NCBI RefSeq assembly: GCF_000718515.1
Contig: NZ_JNZS01000015.1
Location: forward strand, 124,001 to 188,000
DNA length: 64,000 nucleotides
Direction of reading: 5' to 3'
Source of the DNA: Micromonospora parva
GTDB taxonomy: Bacteria > Actinomycetota > Actinomycetes > Mycobacteriales > Micromonosporaceae
The notes beneath the pieces were generated by a model, which did not search any database, had not been told where the DNA came from, and was given only the letters and a program-made list of their open reading frames with translations. This document shows positions 52,167 to 61,139 of this stretch, piece by piece (position 1 is the stretch's first letter; every line of letters starts with the position of its first letter). Both the position numbers and the translations under genes were made by a program.

Positions 52167-55100
52167 CCGCAGCAGCTGGCACAAGGAACTGATGGCCGAA
52201 CTGTCCCCGGTGTGGCCGCGCACCGGCAGCGGCCTGCAGCTGAGCGACCTGCTCGACGTCGAGCTGGGTCTCTACCTGCTGCACACCGTGATGCCGCACC
52301 GGGCCGCCGGCGACGCGTGGACGCTGTTGAGCGGCTACCCCTACGGCGAAGCGTTCGGCGACGTGCGCAGCCCGCGGGACCGGCTGATGATCCGCCGGGC
52401 CCGGCACTACCTGTGGGACCGCGCCCGCCGCTACACCTGGCGCAACTCACTCGCGCTCTACCGCGAGGTCGAGATCCGGCTGCGCGGCTTCGACCTCGAC
52501 GACCTCGACGCCCCGCCCCGCCGGCAGCAGCCCTCCCGCGCCGCCAGCCGGTTCGAGACGTTCCATCGGCTGCTGAGCTCACCGCCGCCGCTGGAACGGC
52601 ATCAGCTGAGCATCGCCGGCGTGGGCGAGCACGTCTTCCAGGTCCGCGACCAGCGGTACTCAGCCCGGATCCCCGCCGTGCTGGTCGAACAGAGCACGCC
52701 GCTGCGCCACGACCTCGACGCGCTGCCCCCGGGCAAAGGGGCGCCGATCACCGCCAGTTGGGAGCAGCTGACCACTGCCGCGGCAACGATGGACGACATC
52801 GAAGAGCGCACCAGAGGGAAAACCAACCAATGGGCCCGCCGCCTCGACCGGGTGGCGCTGTTCAGCCGCGACAATACCGCCCGGGAGTACGTGCCCAGCG
52901 GCGACCTGCGCATCGAGCAGCTCATGCACATGGTCGGCATGGTCGGCGCCGGGAAGTCGACCATCCGGGACATCCTCACCTACCACCTGGCCACCGACCC
53001 GGCCTGCCGGCGCCACATCACCATCCTCGTCGGTGACGTCGCCGAGATGCTCACCGTCACCGCCCAGTTCAACCGGCTCGGCGTGCCCGCCGCCCCCGTG
53101 CTCGGGCATTCCACCCTGGAACGCAACATCCAGCGCCTGCATCGGCGCGCCGAAGCCGGCGCGGAAACGATGCTGGCCCACCAGCATCCCGGATTCGCCT
53201 ACCTGTCCAGCGCCTGCCCGCTGGATGCGCTGCGCGGATTCGAAGCCCGCCGCGCGCTGCGCATCGGCGAAGCCCCGTGCGACCGCCTCTACCCCGACCC
53301 CGACCCCGACAGCGACGACGGGGGCGCTGACACGCCGTCGGGCGGCCGGTCACGGGGCCTGACCCGGCAAGGGTGCCCGCTCTGGTACACCTGCCCGCGG
53401 CACCACGGCGCCCGGGACCTGGTCACCGCCCGGGTGTGGGTCGCCACCCCGGCCTCGCTCGTGCACAGCCGGGTGCCCGCCCACCTGACCAGCAAGACCA
53501 TCCGCTACGCCGAGCTCGCCTGTCGGCGCAGCGACCTGATCATCGTGGACGAGGCCGACCGGGTCCAGATGCAGCTGGACACCGCGTTCGCGCCGGCCGC
53601 GACCCTGGTCGCCCAGGGCAGCGAGTCCTGGCTGGACGAAGTCGGGAAACACAAACTCACCGAGCTTGCCCGTCAGGCCCGGCTACAGCTGTCGCGCTAC
53701 GACATCGACGACTGGGGCAACGCGCTCAACACCGTCATCGCCGCCACCGACCGCATCTACTCGATGCTGATCACCAACGAGCCGCTGCGCCGCTGGATTA
53801 CCCAGGACTACTTCTCCGCGATGACCCTGCACCAGTGGCTGCTCAACGAATGGTTCCCCCAGCTGCGCCGCAACCAGAACAGCGACGAGACCGGCCTTGC
53901 CGGGCAGCGGGCGGCGATGGCCCGCGTCGACCAGGTCCTCGACCGGTTCCGCGACAACCCGCTCTCCCCGGTGCAGCCGTCTGGCCCGGACGACACGGTC
54001 ACCGTCCTGGTCAACTCGCTGGTTAACACCGCCATCGAGCTGCTGCACGCGCAACGCGGCGAAACCGGCCGCCGCTACTTGCGCGACCGGCTGCGCACCC
54101 TCATCAGCGAGCTCGTACCCGGCGACAGCCCCGCGCCCGGTGAGAGTCCGGTGCTGGGCGCCGGGGAGGCCAACCTCGACCGGTTCGAGTTCACCCTGGT
54201 GTTGGCTGTGCTGCACAACCGGCTCAACTTCGTCACCACCCTGTGGCCGCGGGTCGAGGCCGCCCTGAACCTGGAAGCCACCTCGAACGTGCTCTCCCGG
54301 CGCCCGCCCAAGGACTACATGCCGATCGTGCCCGAGTCGCCGATGGGTAACGTGCTGGGCTTCCAGTTCCAGGCCGGCGAACGTAACGCCGACGGGGAGC
54401 AGAGCGGCGAGCTGCGGTTCTTTCGCTGTAACGGAGTCGGCCGGGAACTGCTGCTGGAACTGACCGGCATCCCCGCCATCGACGACCGGCCCGGCCCCAA
54501 CGTGCTGCTCATGTCGGCCACCAGCTGGGCCGGCAGCTCCAGCCGCTACCACCTGCACGCCCCCGTGGACGCGATCCTGCGCCCGCACGACCACGAAATC
54601 GCTGCGATTAAGCAGAGCCGGTTCCGGACCGAATTCCTGTACCGGCCCGACAGCACCGAAGCCCTGCGCCTATCCGGCGTCGACCCGCAACGACGCCCGC
54701 AGCAACTCGAGCAGATGCTGCACGCCCTGGCCGTCCCCGACCGCACCCTCGGCGGCGCCACCTCCCTTTTGCAGCAGGAACTCGACGCCATCCCCGACCC
54801 GCAACGACGCCGGATCCTGCTGCTGGTCGGTAGCTACGCCGAAGCCGCCCACGCTGGCACCTACCTCAACAGCCAGCCCGAGTGGGCCGGCAACGTCACC
54901 GTGCTGGTCGCCGACGACAGCGACCTCGACCACTCCTGGAACACCCTGTCCACCCAGCACGGACGCCACTACCTGCGCCGCGGCGAGATCACCACCTTCC
55001 CCGACGCCGGCGGGCAGCTGCTCATCGCTCCGCTGCTGTCGGTCGAACGCGGCCACAACATCGTCACCCCCGGCGGGAAAGCCGCCATCGGCAGCGTCTA

Positions 55101-55611
55101 CTTCCTGGCCCGCCCGCACCACCGGCCCGACGACATCACCCTGGCGACCCAGGCCATCAACGACTGGGCGGTGCGCCAATACCGCGGCGCCGGCCGCCCG
55201 TTCCAGCAACTCGTCCTCGCCCAGGGCACCCCGGACGCGGCCGGCGTCCGGTTCCGACAGGAAGCCAGCCGCCGCTGGCACCGCTACCTGACCCGCCGCC
55301 TGTCCTGGACCAGCCTGCCCGCCGACGAGAAATCCTCGTTCACCTGGGACCAACTAGTCGTCATCTGGCAGGTCATCGGACGGCTCGTCCGCGGCGGCGT
55401 CGCCGCCCGCGTCTACTTCGTCGACGGCGCGTTCTCCCCCCGCGAGGCCGGTTTCAAAGGCGCCGACACCCCGGAAACCAGCCTGCTGCGCAGCATGATC
55501 CACGAGCTCGACCCGTATTTCGACCCGGCCAGCGCCGTCGACCCGCTCGACCGTTCCCTGGTGCGGGCCCTCTACCAGCCCCTGTACGACGCGCTGCGCG
55601 CCATGGGCTGA
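52159..55611 (+). CDS. DinG/XPD-like helicase of the pPIWI-RE system
   Basis: 1150 residues from ATG 52159. Helicase motifs: Walker A GMVGAGKSTI near 260-269, DEAD at 465-468 within LIIVDEADRV, motif III MSATSW near 785, and motif VI QVIGRLVRGG near 1070-1079. Between motifs I and II are four Cys (SACPLD near 353, APCDRL near 374, CPLWYTC near 406-411), the iron-sulfur domain of DinG/XPD helicases. An N-terminal 230-residue extension is probably the pPIWI_RE_Z-type domain. It would unwind DNA or R-loops for the PIWI protein. Confidence 0.82.
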   Translation: MRDRSSWHKELMAELSPVWPRTGSGLQLSDLLDVELGLYLLHTVMPHRAAGDAWTLLSGYPYGEAFGDVRSPRDRLMIRRARHYLWDRARRYTWRNSLALYREVEIRLRGFDLDDLDAPPRRQQPSRAASRFETFHRLLSSPPPLERHQLSIAGVGEHVFQVRDQRYSARIPAVLVEQSTPLRHDLDALPPGKGAPITASWEQLTTAAATMDDIEERTRGKTNQWARRLDRVALFSRDNTAREYVPSGDLRIEQLMHMVGMVGAGKSTIRDILTYHLATDPACRRHITILVGDVAEMLTVTAQFNRLGVPAAPVLGHSTLERNIQRLHRRAEAGAETMLAHQHPGFAYLSSACPLDALRGFEARRALRIGEAPCDRLYPDPDPDSDDGGADTPSGGRSRGLTRQGCPLWYTCPRHHGARDLVTARVWVATPASLVHSRVPAHLTSKTIRYAELACRRSDLIIVDEADRVQMQLDTAFAPAATLVAQGSESWLDEVGKHKLTELARQARLQLSRYDIDDWGNALNTVIAATDRIYSMLITNEPLRRWITQDYFSAMTLHQWLLNEWFPQLRRNQNSDETGLAGQRAAMARVDQVLDRFRDNPLSPVQPSGPDDTVTVLVNSLVNTAIELLHAQRGETGRRYLRDRLRTLISELVPGDSPAPGESPVLGAGEANLDRFEFTLVLAVLHNRLNFVTTLWPRVEAALNLEATSNVLSRRPPKDYMPIVPESPMGNVLGFQFQAGERNADGEQSGELRFFRCNGVGRELLLELTGIPAIDDRPGPNVLLMSATSWAGSSSRYHLHAPVDAILRPHDHEIAAIKQSRFRTEFLYRPDSTEALRLSGVDPQRRPQQLEQMLHALAVPDRTLGGATSLLQQELDAIPDPQRRRILLLVGSYAEAAHAGTYLNSQPEWAGNVTVLVADDSDLDHSWNTLSTQHGRHYLRRGEITTFPDAGGQLLIAPLLSVERGHNIVTPGGKAAIGSVYFLARPHHRPDDITLATQAINDWAVRQYRGAGRPFQQLVLAQGTPDAAGVRFRQEASRRWHRYLTRRLSWTSLPADEKSSFTWDQLVVIWQVIGRLVRGGVAARVYFVDGAFSPREAGFKGADTPETSLLRSMIHELDPYFDPASAVDPLDRSLVRALYQPLYDALRAMG

Positions 55612-55642
55612 CCAGCCCGGCACGCCCCCGAAAGGACCCCGC

Positions 55643-58492
55643 ATGGTCTACGACCGTCAGCAACCCGCCGTGCTCCTGCCCCGCATGCCGATGCACACCA
55701 CGTTCCAGACGTTGGCTTTCCCGGACGAATGGCGTGAACGCATCGCCGGCCTGCACGCGGCGAACTACCCGGACCGAACGCTGTCCCCGACCCGGCGGAT
55801 CCCGATCCGCCGGCTCAACGCCCTGCTACGCGTCGCCGCACCCGACCTGATCTCCGCGGCCACCTACACCAGCGTCCGCGACGGCGACCCCTGGCTGTAC
55901 GCCAAGACGGCCTGCCCACCACCGGTGCTGCGCACCCTGTTCAACGCCTGGCTCTACGACCTGGCCCGCAGGGACATCGCCAAGCCGCTCGTGGTGCCCA
56001 CGATCAAAGCGCTGGATGCTGCCGACCTCCAGTGGCGGCCGGAAAAAATCGACCTGCTCGAGTGCACCACCTCGGACGGCGGCACCGCCGTTCCCAAGGC
56101 GCGGCTCTACACGCTGCTGACCGACGCGATCGCCTGGCAGATCGCGCAGCATTCCGCCCGGGACCCCTACACCCACGAGGGCGGGCAGCTGAAGTTCCGG
56201 CAGGTCGCGGCCAACCCGTCGGCCGACGGCGCCGAACTGGTGTCCTGGCCACCCCTGACCTATCAGGCCAAAGGCAAGAACCCGCGTACTTGGCTCTACA
56301 GCGCCTACCTGCGCATCGCCCTGCGCACCGTCCCCTTCGACCCGCGACCGCGCCTGCACGTCAACGTCGGTGTGCGCCGCTGGACCTCGAACGCGGTCCG
56401 GCCGAAAGGCCTCAACGCCGCCTCGGTGTATCTGCTGTCGGCCAACCCATTCGCGGCCGGCGCCAGCGTGCCCGACAAGTTCGCGGTCGCCCGCGTCCAA
56501 TGGAACCCCAGGATCGACGCGCTGAGCTGGGTGAACTCCGGACCCGAGCAGATGCTATCGCGCCTGAACATCATCGCGAAGCTGCCCGACGCCGCGGAAC
56601 TCGGCCGCCAGTCCGACCTGTGGCTTCCCGAACGTGACGGGGTCACCGCCGCCGTCGTCTACCACACCACCATGCAGGGATCCCACGACGTCGGCACCGG
56701 GATCATGCCGGCCGAACGGCGACGTCTGCTGGCCTGGGTCGAGGGCGTCGTCGCGCCTCACTTCGAACTGGCGGAACCGCTGCACAAGGTGCCGGGCATC
56801 AAACGGGCCGGTACCACCTTCACCAAACTGACGCCCATCCCGCGCAGCAACAGCGGCAAGCTGCCGGAAGCCGACTACGAGGCGAAGCTCGCCCAGGCGC
56901 GCGCCACCCGCCGGTCCGAGACCGCGGCCAACGCCCGGCTGCGCCGGCAACGGCTCGCCGAGGTCACCGGCACCGAAGGGTTGACCGTGGCCCTGCTCGA
57001 TCAGCCGTCCCGGACCATGCGGACCCTGCTTCTCGACACGGTCGAAGAACTCCTCGACCTGCCACCACGCACCACTGCCGACACGGACACGTGGACGTGG
57101 AACGTCGACGGGTTCACCCTCACCGTCCGCGCCCGTGTGCTGTCCAACCTGGGCGGCCCGCTCGGCAGCGGCAGCACGCCCCGCAAAGGCGCCCAGCACG
57201 ACGCCGCCGTCACCACCCGGCGCGACCAGGTCGCGGCCGCCCTGACTACCTGGGGACGTGAGCAGGGTGGCGCGGCCGATGCGGCGCTGGTCGTCTTGGA
57301 GGGGCGGGAGAAATTCCGGCGCCGCACCACCGACCCGAAGTTCGCAATCCGCCTGGGCTGCGCCGACGCCGGCGCGGTCAGCCAGTTCATCAGCCCCGAG
57401 AAAGACGGCGAGGACGCCACCGCCGAGCACCGGGCCGAAGCCACCTGGTTGGACCTGTTCCGGCAGGTCGGCATGCGTTTCGTGCCCGAAGCCCGCGGCC
57501 TCGACATCCCCGACGGCCTCAACCAGATCGCGTTCTGGATCGTCAAACGCCGCAGGGACGACACCAACACCCGCAAGCTGTTCATCCCCGTCGCCGTACT
57601 GATCCGCCCCGGCAACCCCTGCGTCATGGGCCGCGCCAAAGGCATGCCCGGCTGGGTGCCGTACCCGCAGCTACTCAAACACCTCGCCGGCTACCACGAA
57701 CCGGACATGCCCCGCACCGAGCAGGAGCAGATCGCCGCCGTCGCGGCCTTCGTCCGCAGCACGCTCAACGCGCTGCGCGCCGACCACACCCTGGTGGTGG
57801 TCGACGCCCAGAACATCCGCAACCGGCTGCCCTCAATGCAGAACACCCACCTCGAGGCCGAACGCATCCAGTTCGCCGACGGGGTGAGCCAGCCCGTGGC
57901 GACGTACGGCGAACGCATGCGGCTGGTCCGGATCGGCGGGAACGACCGCATGGAAACACCGCAGGCGTGGGCGGCCCAGCCCGACAGCACCGGCATCTCG
58001 TCCGGCCTCTGGTACGACGCCCAGCACCTCGACCTCGACACCACCCGTGTCTTCTACAGCACCGTCGAAAAGCCGGTCACCCACAACAAGATCGGTGTCG
58101 AGCTGGCCAAGCTGACCCCGCATCACACCAAGATCGAACCCAAGCTAGACGCATCAGACGAGCAAGAGGTGAAAGAACGAGATCACTTCAACCCCGGCTC
58201 CGCGGCCTGGAACCCGGAGCTGTTGCAGTTCACCGTCGTCGCCAAACCCGAAGACGAGACTAGCCTTCTCTGGGCGGCGTTCCTGCACCAGCAGCGGTCC
58301 TGCTTCGACGACTACACCTCGGCGCTCGGCGTCCCGCTGATCCTGCACCTGGCCACGCTCACCACCCGCTACGCCCTGCCCACCGAAGACGACGAAGCCG
58401 ACGACGAGGACGAGGGCAGCCCGCAGGCCCCCGCGGATCCGGAAGCGGCCGCCGAAGCCGACGACGAAGACGACCTCGACCTCGAGCTGTAG
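55643..58492 (+). CDS. pPIWI-RE protein (prokaryotic PIWI with conserved Arg and Glu)
   Basis: 949 residues from ATG 55643, with GAAAGGA upstream and 31 bp after the helicase. The N-terminal half fits the DUF3962/pPIWI_RE_X region. The C-terminal RNase H-like PIWI domain has VVVDAQNIRNRLPSMQN near 713-729 with the signature Arg, MRLVRIGG near 760, and VPLILHLATLTTRYALP near 895-911, a typical ending. It then has a 35-residue acidic tail. The family is proposed to use guide nucleic acid against invaders, with R-loop targeting inferred. Full length; no disruption seen. Confidence 0.8.
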   Translation: MVYDRQQPAVLLPRMPMHTTFQTLAFPDEWRERIAGLHAANYPDRTLSPTRRIPIRRLNALLRVAAPDLISAATYTSVRDGDPWLYAKTACPPPVLRTLFNAWLYDLARRDIAKPLVVPTIKALDAADLQWRPEKIDLLECTTSDGGTAVPKARLYTLLTDAIAWQIAQHSARDPYTHEGGQLKFRQVAANPSADGAELVSWPPLTYQAKGKNPRTWLYSAYLRIALRTVPFDPRPRLHVNVGVRRWTSNAVRPKGLNAASVYLLSANPFAAGASVPDKFAVARVQWNPRIDALSWVNSGPEQMLSRLNIIAKLPDAAELGRQSDLWLPERDGVTAAVVYHTTMQGSHDVGTGIMPAERRRLLAWVEGVVAPHFELAEPLHKVPGIKRAGTTFTKLTPIPRSNSGKLPEADYEAKLAQARATRRSETAANARLRRQRLAEVTGTEGLTVALLDQPSRTMRTLLLDTVEELLDLPPRTTADTDTWTWNVDGFTLTVRARVLSNLGGPLGSGSTPRKGAQHDAAVTTRRDQVAAALTTWGREQGGAADAALVVLEGREKFRRRTTDPKFAIRLGCADAGAVSQFISPEKDGEDATAEHRAEATWLDLFRQVGMRFVPEARGLDIPDGLNQIAFWIVKRRRDDTNTRKLFIPVAVLIRPGNPCVMGRAKGMPGWVPYPQLLKHLAGYHEPDMPRTEQEQIAAVAAFVRSTLNALRADHTLVVVDAQNIRNRLPSMQNTHLEAERIQFADGVSQPVATYGERMRLVRIGGNDRMETPQAWAAQPDSTGISSGLWYDAQHLDLDTTRVFYSTVEKPVTHNKIGVELAKLTPHHTKIEPKLDASDEQEVKERDHFNPGSAAWNPELLQFTVVAKPEDETSLLWAAFLHQQRSCFDDYTSALGVPLILHLATLTTRYALPTEDDEADDEDEGSPQAPADPEAAAEADDEDDLDLEL

Positions 58493-58551
58493 CCGGCGGA
58501 CCGCGCGCTACCGCCGCGCCGCACGACCCCGTCGGCGGCAGGGCGGTGGAT

Positions 58552-59397
58552 TCAGCCCAGGTCGAATCCGCCGTCGCAAAACCAGTCCGACTCGCTCAAC
58601 GCGACGTACATGGCCGTCTGCCAGCTGTTCAGGCGCGCATGCCGGCAGCTGTCGGCGTTCTCCTGCAGAAAGTCGCGCACTCCGTCGGCTCCGCCGGTGG
58701 CGGCGAGCTGGCCGAGCCGGTACTCCAGATTTGCCAGTTCCTGGGCGGCCTGCGCCGTGTACAGCGCGCCCAGCCCGAACCCGTCGAAGTGATGCCGGGC
58801 GCGGGCCTGATCGGCGGCCGCCCAGTGCTGCGGCGCCTCGACGAAGAACCGCACGGCCGGCGGCCGGTCCTGTTCGACGGCCGCGTGCAGCCACCGGTCG
58901 GTGTCGAAATGGTCGTAGTAAGGGTGCACCGCAGCGGTCTGCGCCGACGCGGCGACCTGGTTGCCTTTCCTCTTGTTGCACTCGTGACAGGCTGGCACCA
59001 GGTTGAGCGGGGTCACGGCCAGCGCCGGGAACTTCGTTTTCGGCAGCACATGATCCAGGGTCCGGGCGTCCCGGTGCCCGCACGACGGGCAGCGGTTGTG
59101 CGGGGCTGCGGCACGGATCGCGTCATAGATGTGCCGGGCGGCCCCCTTCGGGTGGGCCATCCGGTCGTCGTACAGCGTGATCATCTGTTTGCGGGTAACG
59201 GCGTCGGCCTCGAAGTCCTTCTCGCGCAGTGCGTGCGCCAGACCCCGCTCTGCCGCGGCTGCATAGCTCGCCGCGGCGGCGGTGACCGTGCCGGTCGCCG
59301 AGCGGTACACCGCGCGCAGGTCCCTGTCGCGCATCCGGCTGATGGCGGCCTCGTAGGTTTCCTGGGCGGTGTGCCGGGGCTTCGGAAGGCTCCACAT
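58552..59397 (-). CDS. ptuB: Septu-like HNH nuclease PtuB
   Basis: 281 residues from ATG 59397, overlapping the ATPase stop (TGATG). A zinc-bound HNH domain lies at residues 99-144: CPSCGHRDARTLDHVLPKTK with first zinc pair and catalytic His, then NLVPACHECNKRKGNQV with second pair and Asn. N- and C-terminal helices surround it. PtuB cuts DNA when released by PtuA in Septu. The pair with an upstream AAA/ABC ATPase is the definition of the system. Confidence 0.82.
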   Translation of the reverse strand: MWSLPKPRHTAQETYEAAISRMRDRDLRAVYRSATGTVTAAAASYAAAAERGLAHALREKDFEADAVTRKQMITLYDDRMAHPKGAARHIYDAIRAAAPHNRCPSCGHRDARTLDHVLPKTKFPALAVTPLNLVPACHECNKRKGNQVAASAQTAAVHPYYDHFDTDRWLHAAVEQDRPPAVRFFVEAPQHWAAADQARARHHFDGFGLGALYTAQAAQELANLEYRLGQLAATGGADGVRDFLQENADSCRHARLNSWQTAMYVALSESDWFCDGGFDLG

Positions 59398-60956
59398 CAG
59401 AGGGCCCCGCCGGCTTCGCGGACCGCGATCAGCCCACGAACCAAGGCGCGGGCCTCCCCGCCGAGCCGGCCGTCGAACCGCTCGACGATCTCCGGGTACG
59501 ACTGACCCTGCGCGACCGCGTCCCGCAGCACCTTGTGGAAACCCGAGCGGGTGACTTCCAGACCGAAAACCTCCCTGGTTAGCACCCCGACGTTCTCCCC
59601 GAACGTTTCGATCTCGGGCCGCTCAGCGACCAGCACGTCGCCGGCTCGCCGCAGCTTCCACGCACACACCCGCGGCACTTCCTGCAGCACCACCGGCGAG
59701 TGGGTCGCGATGATCGCCACCCCGTTGCGGTTGATCAGCAGATCCGACAGCGCACGCACGAACGCGGCCAGCAGCGGCGGGTGCAGGTGCGCCTCCGGCT
59801 CGTCGAGCAGGACCAGCGATCGCTCCTCGACGGTCTCGACCAGACGCGTCATCGTCAGCAGCACGATCTTGTGACCGGAGCTCAGGTCACGGAAAAGATC
59901 CCGTGCCGTGTCGCCCACGTCGTCGCTGGTCGCCAGGTCAGCGAGCTCGATCACCCCGGCATCCGCGAAAATCGGATCACCGGCCAGCAACTGCAGGGCG
60001 CGTTGCCACCGTCCCCGGCGTGCCGGCTGACGGCACGCCTGGACGCTCCTGCCGAACTCGCCGGCCAGCGTGCGGTGGTCCTTCGGCGGGAGCGGTTTCT
60101 CGTTGGTCTTGTTGCGCCGCACCCGTTTGAGACCGATGTAGGCGTATCGGGAGTTGCTGCCGCCGATCGGTTCGAACCTGTCGAAGGCGCTGAAGCTGAC
60201 CGAGATCGCGTTCGTGAAGTTGTCCGCCCGGTCGTCGTCGGCGTCGAAGGTGAAGGTGCCCGATTGGCCGTCAGCGACCGGGGCCAACTCGCCCGCGACG
60301 ACATGGCTCAGGTGGTGCAGCAGGTGGGTCTTGCCGACGCCGTTCGACCCGATGAGCACGTGGATGTTCGTCGGCGGTTCCGATTCGGGGACCACGTCGA
60401 ACTCCAGCGTGGCGCCCAGATCCGGAAGGTCGGCAGACGGCGGCGTGCGATAGGTGAACCGGAAGCGGGTCAGATGCAGACCGCCGAGGGCCTGGCGCCG
60501 AAACTGACCCAGGACGCTGGTGTGGGTCAGCGCGCGTAGCAGCGACACGGTCGTGACTTCTTGCGTCAGGGCCCGGGGATACAGATCTTCGTCGGCCGCT
60601 ATGTCGTGCAACGCCGTCAGGACCTCAGCCCGGACATGCTCGCCGAGCCGGTTCAGCTGCTCGTAGTAGGTGCCATCCTGGCCCACCGAGAAGAAGTTCT
60701 CGTCGAGCCGGTCGAAGGAGTCCGGCAGCGCCGGCGACCGCTGGTCCGACCCCATACCAAACTGGCCGATCTTGACCTCGCCGATACGGGTCAGTTCGCC
60801 TGCCTCGTCACGGACCAGCAGCAGGTACATCGTCTCGAAGCGGAACCAGTCATCCCAGTTGTCATGCACCAGGAACGCCTCAGGCCCGGCATCATCTTCA
60901 GCGCCAGCAACGTCCTCGGGGAAGGCATGCCCGGCTGGGACCACGACAAAGTGCAC
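59397..60956 (-). CDS. ptuA: Septu-like ATPase PtuA
   Basis: 519 residues from GTG 60956, with AGGAAGAG upstream; the frame is open to 61010, but the longer start has no RBS. Residues 30-190 form an N-terminal domain with KIGQFGMGS. ATPase motifs are GSNGVGKTHLLHHL near 201-214, signature LSSGHKIVLL near 356-365, Walker B LVLLDEPEAHLHP near 378-390 and IIATHSPVV near 412-420. The lid resembles SMC/ABC ATPases of Septu. It is thought to hold PtuB inactive until phage infection. A retron-type I-A PtuA is the closest alternative. Confidence 0.8.
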   Translation of the reverse strand: MHFVVVPAGHAFPEDVAGAEDDAGPEAFLVHDNWDDWFRFETMYLLLVRDEAGELTRIGEVKIGQFGMGSDQRSPALPDSFDRLDENFFSVGQDGTYYEQLNRLGEHVRAEVLTALHDIAADEDLYPRALTQEVTTVSLLRALTHTSVLGQFRRQALGGLHLTRFRFTYRTPPSADLPDLGATLEFDVVPESEPPTNIHVLIGSNGVGKTHLLHHLSHVVAGELAPVADGQSGTFTFDADDDRADNFTNAISVSFSAFDRFEPIGGSNSRYAYIGLKRVRRNKTNEKPLPPKDHRTLAGEFGRSVQACRQPARRGRWQRALQLLAGDPIFADAGVIELADLATSDDVGDTARDLFRDLSSGHKIVLLTMTRLVETVEERSLVLLDEPEAHLHPPLLAAFVRALSDLLINRNGVAIIATHSPVVLQEVPRVCAWKLRRAGDVLVAERPEIETFGENVGVLTREVFGLEVTRSGFHKVLRDAVAQGQSYPEIVERFDGRLGGEARALVRGLIAVREAGGAL

Positions 60957-61139
60957 GAGACGATCTCTTCCTGATCCGCGCGACGGCTGGGTGACGTCCG
61001 GGTAATGCACGGTAATGCATCGGCACCGCGAACGGCCCGCATGCGTCCTGCCCGAGACGCCATCCGGCCTGGAGCCTCGGTCACGTACCTACGCCTCGGC
61101 GCAGCACCCAGCCGATGCCGTCTGTGATAGATACGAGCT
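60957..61139. promoter_or_regulatory. Divergent promoter between Septu and the reverse transcriptase
   Basis: 183 bp. GGTAATGCAC (61001-61010) and GGTAATGCAT (61011-61020) are a tandem repeat. GCATCGGC at 61017-61024 and GCCGATGC at 61111-61118 are inverted 86 bases apart and could close a structured RNA before the reverse transcriptase. No gene is present. Shared control of both defence modules is likely. Confidence 0.55.
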
